A model generated the notes under the pieces. The model saw only the letters and a program-made list of their open reading frames with translations. It had not been told where the DNA came from and searched no databases. A stretch of DNA of 64,000 nucleotides from assembly GCF_010093595.1 (NCBI RefSeq), contig NW_022985437.1, positions 521,380-585,379 on the forward strand, read 5' to 3'. This document shows, piece by piece, positions 12,520-24,430 of the stretch. This DNA is from Mytilinidion resinicola. Taxonomy: Eukaryota > Ascomycota > Dothideomycetes > Mytilinidiales > Mytilinidiaceae. The position numbers and the translations under genes are program-made. Position 1 is the stretch's first letter; each line of letters starts with the position of its first letter.

Positions 12520-12910
12520 TGTCTATGCGGAGAGCGTTGCGGGGTGGCGGGGTAGTGCTGTGAATTGAGATAGAGACCTTTTAGCTCAGACCAACGAGCG
12601 CCAGCAGTCGTGTGATGTTCAGATGAGGCATTAACATTTCGTAGGGCGCCGACCTCCGCAGTGTCTCGACCGTGAACCCTTGAATTCTCTAGGCAAGGCG
12701 GGGCAGTGTGTCCCCAAGAGGAAGTTGAACGATAAAGAAGATAAGCGAGTGAAAGGTGGGGCAATTGGACTCTCGTAAACTGCGTCAGTAATCCAGGGCC
12801 TTTACTCACAAAACATCCAGCTATTGTGTCTAGAGAACACCTTAATTTTCTTTGGGGGACAGCCATTCACTCTTTAGGTTGCTCTCGAAACCACCATATC
12901 TCCGGCCATC
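12520..12910. promoter_or_regulatory. Shared divergent promoter of the thymine salvage pair
   Basis: This 391-bp stretch separates the start codons of the thymine-7-hydroxylase-like and decarboxylase genes, so it must hold both promoters. In Neurospora this pathway is nitrogen-regulated. I did not identify a convincing GATA cluster by eye and make no claim about the regulator. Confidence 0.5.
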
Positions 12911-14064
12911 ATGGTCGTCGTCGACGTGCACACTCATGTGTACCCTCCCACTTTTGTAGAGCTCCTCCGCAGTCGCTCCTCCGTTCCTTACATCCGCACC
13001 TTTCCAGAGACAGGAGATGTTGCTCGAATGGTCATCTTGCCAGGCGAGGATGATCCCAATACCCCATCAACGGCTCGAGGCCGGCCAGTAGGTCCTGAGT
13101 ACTGGGACATCGCGCATAAGATTGCTTTCATGGACACTCACAAGATCGACGTGTCGGTTATATCGCTAGCCAACCCTTGGCTAGACTTTCTACCATCAGA
13201 TGAGGCGGGAGATGCAGCGCAGAAAATCAACGATGACGTGAACGATCAGTGCTCGAAATACCCGGGTCGGTTATTCGCGTTCGGAACCTTACCTCTTTCC
13301 GCGCCAATAGACGTAATCGTGAAGGAGATTGAAAGGTTATCAAAGATGAAGTACATGCGAGGAATCATAATGGGAACGTCAGGACTGGGCCAGGGACTGG
13401 ACGATCTCAAACTTGACCCCATTTACGCCGCTCTGGAAAAGCATAGTTCACTCATCTTTTTACACCCACATTATGGACTCCCACAATCGGTGTATGGACC
13501 TCGTACCAACGAGTATGGCCATGTGTTACCATTGGCAATGGGTTTTCCTTTAGAAACAACTATTGCGGTGACGAGAATGTTGTTAAGTGGGGTATGGGAC
13601 CGATTTCAGAACTTGAATGTGCTCATTGCCCACTCTGGTGGTACACTGCCTTTTTTGGCCGGACGGATAGAGAGCTGTATCAGCCATGATGCACATATGA
13701 AGAAGGAGGGCAAGTTGGAAGGAAGAAGGCCTATCTGGGACATCTTCAAGAAGAATATCTACCTGGATGCTGTCATTTACTCTGAAGTCGGGTTGAAGGC
13801 TGCTGTCGAAGCGTCTGGTGCTGATCGTCTCCTTTTCGGTAAGTTCGTTAATCGAATTTGTGCCTACTTTTCTTGGGTTCAAAGTATTGACATTCTCAAG
13901 GAACGGATCATCCATTCTTTCCACCTCTTGAAGAAGAGGCAACACAGTGGGAGAGTGTCAGTACCAATTACTCAGCTATCAAAACGGCTTTCGCTCAAGA
14001 CGATAAGGCGGCGAAGGATGTATTGGGTGGGAATGCCGTAAGGATTCTGCGACTCCACGAATAG
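12911..14064 (+). CDS. Uracil-5-carboxylate (iso-orotate) decarboxylase, amidohydrolase fold
   Basis: Exons 12911-13838 and 13901-14064 (GT-AG intron of 62 nt) give 363 aa. The protein belongs to the ACMSD/amidohydrolase-2 family, and block by block it resembles the fungal iso-orotate decarboxylase: VDVHTHVYPP at the start, then VSVISLANPWLDF, RGIIMGTSGLGQGLDD, FLHPHYGLP, YGPRTNEYGHVLPLAMGFP, AHSGGTLPFLAGRIESC and GTDHPFFPP. Metal and catalytic residues are visible as H7 and H9 (HTH), H185/H187 (HPH), H241 (AHSGG) and D312 (TDH). It would remove CO2 from uracil-5-carboxylate to give uracil, the last step of oxidative thymine salvage in the cytosol. The substrate-making dioxygenase is its divergent neighbour. 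General ACMSD-like activity is the alternative. Confidence 0.88.
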
Positions 14065-15445
14065 GGAACCGATTACGCGAGTTCAATTTTCCGCTTTCAA
14101 TCGTTCGGATTCGGACCTACTTGCGTAAGGTTGAGTCTTTCTCGAGAGGAGCTCAAAAGATCTCAACAAGGATGCCATATGGCTTAAATAGCTGCTTCAT
14201 ATTAACAATAACCTAGCTGTCCGATGAAGCATGTCGAGATCAGTCGCAAGCCACTAAACCCCTTTCACTGTGCTGCACCTAAAACACGCAAATATTCAAA
14301 TCATCTTTCTTGAATGAGATCAGGTTCATAACCGTGTAGCGGCCCGAGTAAAGTTTCGCCTTGGCTATGATTCATCCAAAGACCAGCGCTGACAAAACGG
14401 CTATCAAGCTGCTTATCCGATTCTAAAACAGTCACCGATAATTCTAGACCAACGGCAAAGCGCTTTCTATTTCCCATAGAGCTATCCCAACACATCGCCA
14501 TGTTTCTAACTCCCTCATCCCAAGCATCTTCCATCCTTACTTCCCACCTCGTTTTCTCAATTATCGGCGCTGCTCTCTTCCACGCCCTAGAACCCACTCC
14601 CAACACCTCCAGAAAAGGAAAGGTCGATTTCTTCCACCTCTTTCAAGTAGACCCTCTCGTTGGCTCTGCTATGACTGCAAGAAATATATCTCTTTAGGTT
14701 CTTTACGGCCGCTCCACAGCGCTCAGACTGCCCCTAACGTAGTATCTATCACTGCATTCGTCCTTCAGGGGTTTGCATCTTTTGATTTAAGTTCATGTTT
14801 TATAAAATTCAGGGACGTGTTGAGGACCTTCTTTGAGAGGCATAAAGGGTTTGGAAATTGGTCTAAATTGCAGTATGACGTCCATTACATGACCGCCCGA
14901 AAATATACAAAGCGTTGACGCACTTCCGACAGTAGTGAATCTAGAGCAAGGTGGAAATTAGATTTTATATCGACCTAGCTGGCAACATGATGAATTTTCT
15001 ATCACCTCCGAATTTGTCATGACCCAGTGAAGCAATTTTGACGGCGTCTTGTAACTAAGTGTGTATTTATATTCACGATCCGTCTGAGCTAGGGGCTTTG
15101 AAACTTGAAATCTCGCATGGGTATTCATGATGCACGAGTACACCTCTACAGTGGAGAGGGAGTTATGGACAGTAATGTTGATGGATGGTCTAATCCACGC
15201 TTTAGAAAGCTCTACATCTTGGTCAGCACTGTCTTCCAATTGAAAGAAGCAGAATATGCTATGATATGATTGGTCGAGATTAATTCTACGGTGAGCGAAT
15301 AGAGCCAGCCGCGCACTTCATCCATGTCTGGAACGGCGTATCTGGCTTATTAAATTAGCAGGCACCCACCCAATGCATACTCAGAACTTACCTTCTGTTC
15401 CACCTTCTCTCTATCTTTTCTTCACCACACTCGTTATGTGACAGG
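14065..15445. other. Intergenic; possible decayed gene on the minus strand
   Basis: Two minus-strand frames look partly coding. One is open from about 15330 to 14958 and ends in blocks such as SINITVHNSLSTVEVYSC. The other ends at 14301 with an internal ATG near 14545. Neither has a proper ATG start in a sensible position, the two are not joined by obvious splice sites, and no family is recognised. They may be remains of one gene or chance frames. Nothing else was seen. Confidence 0.3.
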
Positions 15446-16568
15446 ATGTCGTTCCGGAGACGGTGCACTCCTAGATTCGCAGTGACTTTACTTGTCGTAT
15501 GGCTCCTTTTGGCCCTCCTCATACACCTCAAGGAAGAGCTCTGGGACGCTCTGGGGCCGGGCGACGCGTTTAATGACGCAGATTTGGGACTCGATGACAT
15601 CGCAGGTGGCAAGGAGGCAGCTGTAGGACCCCAGCCGGTAGCTCGACGAACGGCCGTGGTCGTAGCCAGCCAGAAATCGGAGAACTCTACCTGGCTCTCT
15701 AGCTACTTTCCTGAATGGGAGAAGAACATATACGCAGTGGACGACCCTGCTGCTCCATTGACTGTGCCGAAAAACAAGGGCCGGGAATCTATGGTATATC
15801 TGACGTAGGTCAAATCGTTGTCACCCCTATACATTCGCTGACTGGAGCCTAGCTTCATTATTGAAAACTACGATGATCTTCCTGATAACATCCTCTTCAT
15901 CCATCCGAACCGATACCAATGGCATAATGATGACCCTGACTACGATGGCCTGCCCATGCTACGACACTTCCAGATACCATACCTCGAGCAGGAAGGCTAC
16001 GTGAACATTCGGTGCGCTTGGTCGTTAGGATGTCCAGAGGAGATCAAACCTCTAGGTCAAGAGGGGGAGCATCGAGCTGCGGTGCATGCTGGCGGGGACT
16101 ACAAGCAAGCATTCGAGGTTTTGTTTCCGGAGAAGGAAGTCCCAAAAATTGTAGGCGTGTCCTGTTGCGCACAATTTGCGGTTACAAAAGAAAAGATACG
16201 GGAAAGGCCCAAGAGCGACTACGAACGCTATCGTGAGTGGCTTCTGGAGACGCCGCTTGCGGATTCAATTAGCGGACGAATATTCGAATACTCGTGGCAC
16301 AGTGAGTCTGGACTCTGTCCTTCTCTACAATGTCCAATCACTCTAGGTCAGCTGCTAACTCGGCACAGTGGTGTTTGGCAAAGAGGCCGTGCACTGCCCC
16401 TCCCCTAAGGAGTGCTACTGCAAAGTCTTTGGGGCATGTGATCTGGATTGCGAGACGTCGTCCTGCGCTGGACGTTACATTCTCCCCCCGTATTCGAGTC
16501 TTCCATTTGGTTGGCCTTTGATCGGCTGGGAAGGAGAGCCACGCAACAGGAGTGCCTCGGAAATATAG
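15446..16568 (+). CDS. DUF3431 family type II membrane protein
   Basis: Exons 15446-15804, 15853-16301 and 16369-16568 sum to 336 codons, so 335 aa. Residues ~11-28 (FAVTLLVVWLLLALLIHL) form one membrane anchor after a short basic N-terminus, which suggests a type II Golgi/secretory protein with a lumenal domain. The domain is DUF3431: VVVASQKSENSTWLSSYFPE, DDPAAPLTVPKNKGRESMVY, NRYQWHNDDPDYDG, VGVSCCAQFAVT, IFEYSWH and HCPSPKECYCKVFG. Several cysteines cluster near the C-terminus. The family's function is not established; a glycosyltransferase-like role has been suggested from fold and topology. The gene looks intact. Confidence 0.87.
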
Positions 16569-17988
16569 CGAATACCCGCACGATACCTTCCTTCCTCGCG
16601 ATACCTCGGAGCATTCCAAGTACCAGACAAGGCAACCCGGACCGCTATCGGACATGCACATGCCCACTGCATCGGGACCCGGCGTACACGTCATCGCTGA
16701 AAACCGTGATCTGTTGGCATGGTGCTGCGACAAACGGTCCTTGGACAGGTCCATGTCACGCTATTCTCAGATCACCCTGGACGTCTCATCCCTTGGTACC
16801 CAGGCAATTGGGATCTGGGCGTCTTGTACAAGCAAGCTGCATGGAACAGCACCTTCAAGAAGGCACGTCGGGTACGAGCAATCGGTAGAAACCCGAAGAG
16901 AGGAAAAGTGGAAAGTGAGGCGGACGGCGAGTTGCCCGCTGGCGGAGCTGCAGGGCGCACATGGGCGCAGAGGACTGCATGAAGGGTAGAAAAGAGCCGC
17001 AAAGCGGGGCGTAAAGAAGCAAGAGCGTGGGGACACAGGTACAGTAGAGTCGGCCTATCAAGCAAGCGTGGCCGGTTTTCGTGCAACGCAACGAGGAGAT
17101 CGCTGCATTGGCCCACGATAGGCGCATGCCGCTAAATGTGGTGCGACATGTGCTGGGAGTGTTTGCATCAGGCTGCGGCCTTCGATTCACCCCCATCCGC
17201 CGCACCGTGATTGCAACCCCGGCGAGGCTGAGAAAATGGGCACTCAGGCGCTCTCCATGAGGGCGCAGAGCCGCATCGTTTGTCACGATTGCTTACCATT
17301 GGTCAGCCTCGTAGCTCCGCAGCCCGCGAGCTCCGCCCGGCACAGCGCGCTCGGTCCCTTCATTGGCGTCACTTGAGCCTCAGTCGGAGGCCCCAGACAT
17401 TCCCACCTGCAAATCCAGGACATCACTTTTCCCGCGCTGCCACTAACCTGCGTGCAACGCCCCAAGCCGCCTGACTGCTATCCATCGTGTGCCGTCTCTC
17501 AGTCATGAGGGCTCTTTTGCGTGCGGCTCTTGCCCCCCGCGCCCCATGCATCCGCGTTGGCCTTGTTGCCCGGCTGCTCACCTGGTCTTTGCTGCGCCGT
17601 TCCTTCGTCGCCGCATTAGGATGCTCTTCCTCGTCTCATGTTACTCACAAATCCGATAAGGTTTCACCGTGGAAGTAGGACCGTGAGGCTCTGCGAAGGG
17701 GACAAGTCAAAAGGTCCCTGTGGAGGCCCTCCCCAGACCTGCACAAGGCTCAAAGTGGACCAGGCTCAAATTCCGGTCAAGCATCCCAATTTGTGCCACA
17801 TTGCCCTCTGATGTCCCCTTTGTCTCTGCTCTTCCTTCGTCTCCTCTTCGCGAGCTGCATAGTGGCAACGCACGTGTTCTCACCGCCTTGCTACATGCTT
17901 TCTCATATCGGCAAAGTCTCCCCATCTCACCCTCTTTTAAATCGCCCTCGTCTCCTTCACTCCTTCGCCAGCTGTCTGGTTAAAGTTC
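16569..17988. other. Intergenic, about 1.4 kb, no gene seen
   Basis: Many overlapping open frames occur on both strands here, as expected in GC-rich non-coding DNA. None has a recognisable domain, a good start or splice support. The last ~200 bp before 17989 are pyrimidine-rich and are probably the promoter and 5' leader of the F-box gene. Confidence 0.5.
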
Positions 17989-19991
17989 ATGCCTCGTTCC
18001 TTAGACAGGTTGCCCTTTGATGTTTTATTTTGTATAACTTCATCTCTCACCTTTGATGATATTGTAAGCTTAAGTTTGACATGTCGCCAATTAAGGCTAC
18101 TACTGAACGAGGGCACGCTATGTTGGCGAACTATCGAGGTAAGTAATCTCATCCCGCACCATGCTGGGATGTTGCGCCATAAGCTTACCTCCACTCCCTC
18201 CAGACCCATGTCCCCCACAGCAAAGAAGCAAAACTTGCTCAAGAGAAGAAAATAACATACCGAGAAGCTGTCCAGCGCACCTATGAACGGCGCGAAGCCT
18301 TTGCAAAAGCATCTCCGTTTTCGGCCTCCATCATAGGCCATGGTTCTGCCTTTCTTTATAAGCAAGGCATTCTCTGCTCTATTTCTGGAAGTTCTATCCG
18401 AGTTCTGGACATCCACGCCTCGTCAAGTGCCCCAAGGACAATTGAACTATCTCCCATCATCAGCAGTGTAGTCTCTACTGGGCTTGCTGAGGCTAAAATT
18501 TCTCTGCTCTCTTACTGTGATGAAATCTTGGCCTTGCACTACGAGCGGAAGGCGAAGCCTGTTGACAGCTGGCTGATAGCTGTCAGCACCAAGGTCGGTA
18601 CACCAGACGCTGAGAGACTTGTGGCTAAGATCGAGCTCGAATCAAGCAGCAAGCTGTTTGCCCGTAATACCGCCTCATTCCTGTATTACGGCACACACTC
18701 GGGTGTTGGAACACATGGCCATCGCGAGTGGAGGATCCATGGAGTTTCTCTAGATGCGGAGCACGTCATCCCAGCAGGCACCCCGCCACTGCAGCTGGAA
18801 GACTTCGTGGGGTCAGACATGGGCTTCACGGTAGCGTTCGAAATCCACGATGGTTATTTTTACGCCCTCTCGAACCAGACATCCTTCGACGTGGAGGAAG
18901 TTGATTGGACGTCCTTCTATCACTGTGTCCGCTTTCCCCTCGAACGACCGTTCAGCAACGCCCTGAAAACCAACAACCGCATATATCGACGGCAGCATGC
19001 AGAAGGCCCTATCAACGATTCTTGGACTGACATGAGTCTGCAGGCTGACGAATCCACCAACGCACTGATAATTGTTGAGTCTCGTCGAGAATGGAAAAAT
19101 GGCGGAAGCCAACAAACCCGCACCTTCTACACGCAAGAAATAGCGTTCCCATCAAACTCATCCTCAACGCCATGTTCGCAGACCTCATCGCCCGCTGTCG
19201 GACCATCCGCCGGCCCAGCCCTCCCACCCGACGACCCCTTCGTAGCCTTGCTCGCCAGCGATAACAACGCACACTGGGCCCCCTCCCAGCCTCGCTACGA
19301 GGACTTCACGCACCCCGAATACGGGCCCCATCTCAACGACCCCGCGCGGGCCTTCATCCTCGCCCGCACCAAGCTTCGCGCCTACAACCTCTCCTGCAGC
19401 GCCTTCGTCGACTTCGTCGAAGACGATAAGTGCTGCAGCAACCCCAGCAGCCCAGCACCCTGTCTCCGCCTGCGGATCGGCTCGCGGCGTCTCGCACCTG
19501 CGATCCCCGACGACAATGACGAGCAGCCGCCCGCTGGCTCGGGCAAGGGCAAGGGCAAGGGCAAGGAGCCGCTGCAATACGAGGTCCCGCTCCCACCCCC
19601 GAAATCCGCCCTCGATGCCCGCTATCGCTACGCTCCGATAACGATGTGGCCCCCGCCTGCGAACGCCTGCCCGTGTGCTGCGCGGCTGCATGGGATTCTC
19701 AACCCGCCGTTGCCTGCGGGGTCGGCGTATGGCAAGACGCTCGTGGGGGTGGTGGATGAGCGCAGTCTGGTCTACATGCTACGCCCTGCAAGGTCATACG
19801 ACGACGATGATACGGGCGGGCCGATTGTGCTGATCAGCTTTGATCGCGCGATTGGGCGGGTGTGGACAGGGGAGGAGGGCGCGGGTGATGGCGTGGATAG
19901 CGTGATGAGGGATGGGGGGAGTGAGCTGCAGATGCGGAGTCGATGGGTTGCTGGGAGGGCGGAAGCATGTAGGGATGGGACGTGTTGCTGA
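17989..19991 (+). CDS. F-box protein
   Basis: Exons 17989-18138 and 18204-19991 (GT-AG intron of 65 nt) give 645 aa. An F-box occupies residues ~5-48: LDRLPFDVLFCITSSLTFDD, then SLSLTCRQLRLLL and LCWRTIE. The F-box would bind Skp1 in an SCF ubiquitin ligase. The rest has blocks that may form a beta-rich substrate-binding region (SPFSASIIGHGSAFLYKQG, SIRVLDIHAS), but I recognise no WD40 or leucine-rich repeat. The C-terminal third is proline-rich, with a short Gly-Lys repeat (GKGKGKGKE) near residue 510. The target protein is unknown. Confidence 0.82.
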
Positions 19992-22219
19992 CGGGGTGTG
20001 CCTGTAGCTTAGGTCTTACTAGGAATGAAAAGATATTCCATGTCAATATGTTGCTAGGCCGCTGTCCTCGCAAGTCTTCGCTACTTGAGTGCACTCGGCA
20101 TATTGGACTTCTTAGTTGCTGAATACCGACAACCAGTACTACTATTACTGAAGAATAGACAGACTTTTGTGACCGCTATTCAAGCCCATTTTTCACCGAG
20201 TTATGGATAGACTATCTCGAGCATCACGTGACTGTAGGGATTATTACGTGAGCATGAACAACGGTAACTTAACTACTGGCTTCAACGTTGAAGTGGGTGA
20301 CGGTCGGCCTTCGCGCATCCTTCACCATATACATACGAAACCAATGTCGTCAACCCCGAGGCTGGTAGCAGCTCAATCTTCTTCTGCGGCAACAGCCGGT
20401 CCGGTGCAACAAACGCATCAAAACGCCAGCTCATTCTCCGACGAAATATTCTGCCTCATTCAACTCTAAAGACGACCCCCTCTCCAGCCACATCTCGTCG
20501 ACCACAACACCATGGTCCCCCCATCAACCCAGACCGAACCACCCCCCCCCCCCCCAATCCGTCCCACTACACCTCCCTAATGCCCGCCTTCCTGTGGGCC
20601 TGCCTACTCCTCACATTCCTCCTCGCGTTACGTGAACATGGCTTCCGCCCTCCCATTTCCCTTGTCGTTTGCTTGGTTCCAGTACAGCTGAAGGTGTAAT
20701 TCCTGCTCCTCACCCTTCCTCATCGACGACCGCGACACGGCCCGCGCGACCTCGACGAGTTCTTGAAGCTCCCAGCCCTGGATTGCGGACTCGGAGGCCG
20801 CGCTATCGGTGCTGACGTTGGTGCGGAGCACAAAAGACCGCAGCAGGTCTTGCGGCTGTGGATATGTGTTGAGCCGAAGCGTTTCTTTTGCCGCGGATCT
20901 CGTCCTGCTCTTCTGCCAAGGGTACGCGGGGTTGGTTAGAGCGATCGTGTTCTGGCATAAGGGGGTGGGCAGCGGGGAAGTCTTTGCTGTGACGAGGGCA
21001 GGGTTGCGTTGCTTGCTAGGCGCGGTCTGGGGGTTGTTTGGTATGGCGGCGGGGCAGTGGACGGCGGCGGGGAGGTGGCTCGTGGAATGAGCGACGGAAA
21101 AAGGTCCCTTCAGCACAGACAGTCAAGAGATCGGAGTGATGCTGGAGGTTTGAGTGGACTTCGATATAGGATGACGCCAAACCGAACGCAAGAAGGCAGT
21201 ATAAGAGCATCTTGGTAATGAAGACAGCATCTCTGCAACGTCGAAGTCCGGAGAGGTTGTGTACCATAGTCACACATAATGATTAAACTCTCAAAAACAC
21301 ATCATTACCCAAATCAGATGTGGTAGCCAGTGTCCCATCACCACCATCCATTCCAATATGCTCTGATACCCAAATAGATAAAGTCCTTTGCCAAAAGCCG
21401 TGCTAAGTACACGGCCCACAAATCACAGCCCTCTAGATACCAGATACTACCATGCAAGATATCCCAGTCTGAACCCAAAAAGACCTTTCCGCAGGCGGGC
21501 CTTAGATGCCTTTGTAGCGTAAGGAAGTGAGAGAGGGAAAACAGTATCAGAAAACGACTGGGAGAACAACATGGTTTAGATGCATATGTGAAATCAAAAT
21601 GGTAGGTGAAAATGGGAAGAGTGAATTGGAAAGGGAAAATGGGGTATGCCACACGATGCGCCGAAGTTTGGGAAACATTTTTGTAGTAAGAGGATGAGGA
21701 GTGAGGAGGACAAAGGAGCAACGAGGACGAAATGAATTCATCCCCATCGGTGAAAGATGCCCAGATTTAGCACAAGGAGATTCATTAAAACGACCCCACG
21801 CGAATGTGAAGGCCACAACACAGGAGACACAGGATTCCACGACACAACTTAAAGGACAAGCTCTGGAGAGAGAGGTGCCGGCCTACAGTATGAGAGAGGA
21901 AATACAGAAACCGCCACAGTGAGAAAGGATTTCCGAGTTTGAAGTAAGTATCCCCAGCGAACACCCACGAGGCTTCTTCCCCCACACCTTGAATAAAACA
22001 ACCCGACCCGAAAAACATTTTGGAGACATAAAAGCAAGCAAGACAGGCATAGGCAGTCAACAGGAAAGACCGCGCCCCAGGGACAGACAGTTTAATCGGG
22101 AGAAACACCTAACCGGTACTGGATAAATAGTATCCAAGGGTACCCACGTAAACAGCCAAGCACATGGAGAAGATAGATACTCTGGATGCAGCTAATGAGT
22201 CGAAGCGAAAGCGGTGTGC
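19992..22219. other. Intergenic, 2.2 kb, with low-complexity tracts
   Basis: No gene is supported. A minus-strand frame at 20628-21116 (162 codons) is open but begins at CTG with no ATG until near its end; it could be an exon of an unrecognised gene. A run of about 15 C lies near 20541-20556 and a CACGTG site at 20226. The right part (21.3-22.2 kb) is probably the 3' flank of the Pub1-like gene. Confidence 0.4.
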
Positions 22220-23945
22220 CTAGCCCTGGTATCCGCCGAAGCCGTTGTTGACTTGTCCGAAGTTCCCTGGGTTGGGCTGGCCCCATTGCTGAGCTGGCTG
22301 ACCGCCACGGCCATACCCTCCAGCACTGCCCGGCATTTGCTGATAAGGTTGGGCCATGCCAGGGCCACCAAAGCCGGCTTGGTTCTGGTTGTAAGGCTGA
22401 CCACCAGGGCTCGGGCCTATGAAAACGTCAGTAAGCGCTAATACTGCAGCATGTTGTCGCTGCATACCTTGAGGAGACATTGGGCCAGGTCCATTGTATT
22501 GCGGGAAATACGTGCTGGGCGTTTGCGGGAAGGCAGAGTTGGGCGCACCCTGGGCTGGAGAGTATCCCTCGAATTGGCCAGTCGGAGGACGGTCCTTGCC
22601 CCACTGTTCCATTGTAAGCAATTGCGAAGAAAAATCGAGGCAGTCATCAAACGTACGCTGCACTTGAGAGGACGTCCGTTGACGTTGTACCCGCTGAGCT
22701 GACAGATGGCCATGGCGGCGTTCTCGTGCGAGTCCATCTTGATGAAAGCAAACCCACGGTCAGACTGGAATCGAGTCTCCACGACGTATCCAAAGTTCTG
22801 GAAGAGGGGCACCAAATCGGTTTGAGACGTGTACGGAGTCAAGTTGCCGACATAGCAAGTCGTCTGCCACTGGGGAGTCTGTTGGACGATCATGTCATAG
22901 CTCTGGACGCCATGGGTCGGGAAGTGATGATGTCCGTACGGAGTGGTCGGGGTCATGCCCATGGAGGCCATAGCCTGTTGCTGAGAGATGGAGGGCTGGC
23001 CCTTCTGGTTAGCCCAGTTGCAGCGGATGGCGCGCGATCCAAGCCATTCGCCGTCCATGGAGCTCAAAGCCCTTTCAGCATCGGCGCGATCGCGGAAGGC
23101 GACGAAACCATAGCCACGGGATCTTCCAGTCTTCATGTCCCACATAACACGAGCCTCGGAGACGGGGCCAAAAGTGGAGAAGGCTTGAAGCAGGACCTCA
23201 TCGTTGACCTCGTTGGAGAGGTCCCCAACAAATATGTGGAAGTGGTTCGAGGTGTCCTCCTTGGTCGTGTTATTGGACTGGTAGGCCCAGTTGACGCGGA
23301 TTTCCTGCTCTACTTAGTTGAAGGCCTGATGCGCATTGGGAAATGACATACCGTGTTGTGGACACGGCGACCGTTGAGAGTCTGCATCGCGCGTTCGGCC
23401 GCAGCTGGATCGTCGTACTCGACAAACCCGTAGTTGAACCCCTTTGATTGAAACTGTAAGCGCTGTCAGTGCGATGGGAGTTCGCAGTAACGTGTCATTG
23501 TGATGATAGAAATGGAAGGGACGAGAAAAATGTGGCGCAAGGCTGCGCGCAGGATTCGGCGCATCAAAAACCAACAGGGGACACATACATTTTTGTCAGG
23601 GATGATCTTCACATTCTGAACGTGCCCAGTGGTCTCGAAAATTTGTCGCAAGACCTCCTCGGTGACGCGAGGGTCCAGTCCGCCCACGTATAAAGCGCGC
23701 TTGTTGGGTTCGGGAGCCGCACGACGCACGTAGCCGGGACCGCCGCTGGTTGGCGACATGACACCGCCGGACAGAGGAGAACTAATCGCAGTAGGGATCG
23801 GATTAGTGTTCTGCGGGATGGCCAGCGGGGGGGGAGGCATGTGCTGGCCCGTTTGCCCATTGTTCTGGCCATTGTCGTAGCCTGGGGCGCCAGCCGAGGC
23901 GGGCGGCGGCGGGAGGGACGAGGCCTGCGAGGTAGAGTCGGTCAT
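22220..23945 (-). CDS. pub1: Pub1/TIA1-like three-RRM RNA-binding protein
   Basis: Five exons (23945-23589, 23453-23352, 23307-22657, 22603-22468, 22416-22220) sum to 481 codons, so 480 aa. After a proline/glycine-rich N-terminus come three RRMs. RRM1 has RALYVGGLD and then GFNYGFVEYDD across an intron. RRM2 has FHIFVGDLS with RSRGYGFVAF. RRM3 has TCYVGNLT with DRGFAFIKM. RRM2 ends with the TIA1/Pub1-type RAIRCNWANQK. The C-terminus is rich in Gln, Gly, Pro and Asn (GYGRGGQPAQQWGQPNPGN), a prion-like tail typical of stress-granule proteins. It would bind U-rich or poly(A) RNA and affect mRNA stability and alternative splicing in nucleus and cytoplasm. Confidence 0.92.
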
Positions 23946-24430
23946 GGCGAAGGCGTCAGTGGTGGTTGGGTATTAGGTGGTTGTCGAGTGGCCGTGGACG
24001 AGGTTGTAGCGACGAGGGGCGCTGCAGGCGGCCGTGCTCTGGGCCTGGCGTGGTAGGAAATGCTGGCACAGGCGGTCTTGCTGGGCGACCCGGACTCGAG
24101 AAATAGTCGGCGGGAAGGAAAACGATGAACAAATATGTGTGCGCGTAGTAAAAGGTGGACAGCTATATGACGGGAGGTTGAAAAGTATAGCGGGTCGTCG
24201 AAGAGAAGCGGAGGAGCCGTGAGCGGCAGGCGCACTCGGACCGGAGACGAAAGCAGGCACAAGGAGAGAGGAAAGGAAAGAGAAAAGGAAGTCCGCAGAA
24301 GCAGGAGAGACCCGACGCCAGCAACGATGGAGTTGGTGATGCGGAGGGAGGTGTGGGGTGAGTTGGGAGAGCGAGAGCTGCAGCGCCCTGGGAGGTGTGC
24401 AATTCTGCTGGCGACGCTAGGCTGCCCAGA
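23946..24430 (-). promoter_or_regulatory. Pyrimidine-rich 5' region of the Pub1-like gene
   Basis: Read on the minus strand, this stretch is strongly C/T-rich (long CTTTTC/CCTTTCC tracts around 24240-24300), a common feature of fungal housekeeping promoters and transcript leaders. No exact start site can be given. Confidence 0.35.

Noticed and set aside
10135..14064. Secondary-metabolite gene cluster
   Set aside because: Two oxygenases lie together, but there is no synthase, transporter or pathway regulator, and the pyrimidine salvage explanation fits two of the three genes better.
16338..17678. Many overlapping frames of 60-150 codons
   Set aside because: Frames are open on both strands because of GC content; none has a domain or splice signals.
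18813..19691. Several minus-strand frames
   Set aside because: Shadows of the F-box gene; no independent evidence.
20628..21116. 162-codon minus-strand frame
   Set aside because: It starts at CTG, has no ATG until near its end, and no domain or splice evidence. It is mentioned only in the intergenic entry.
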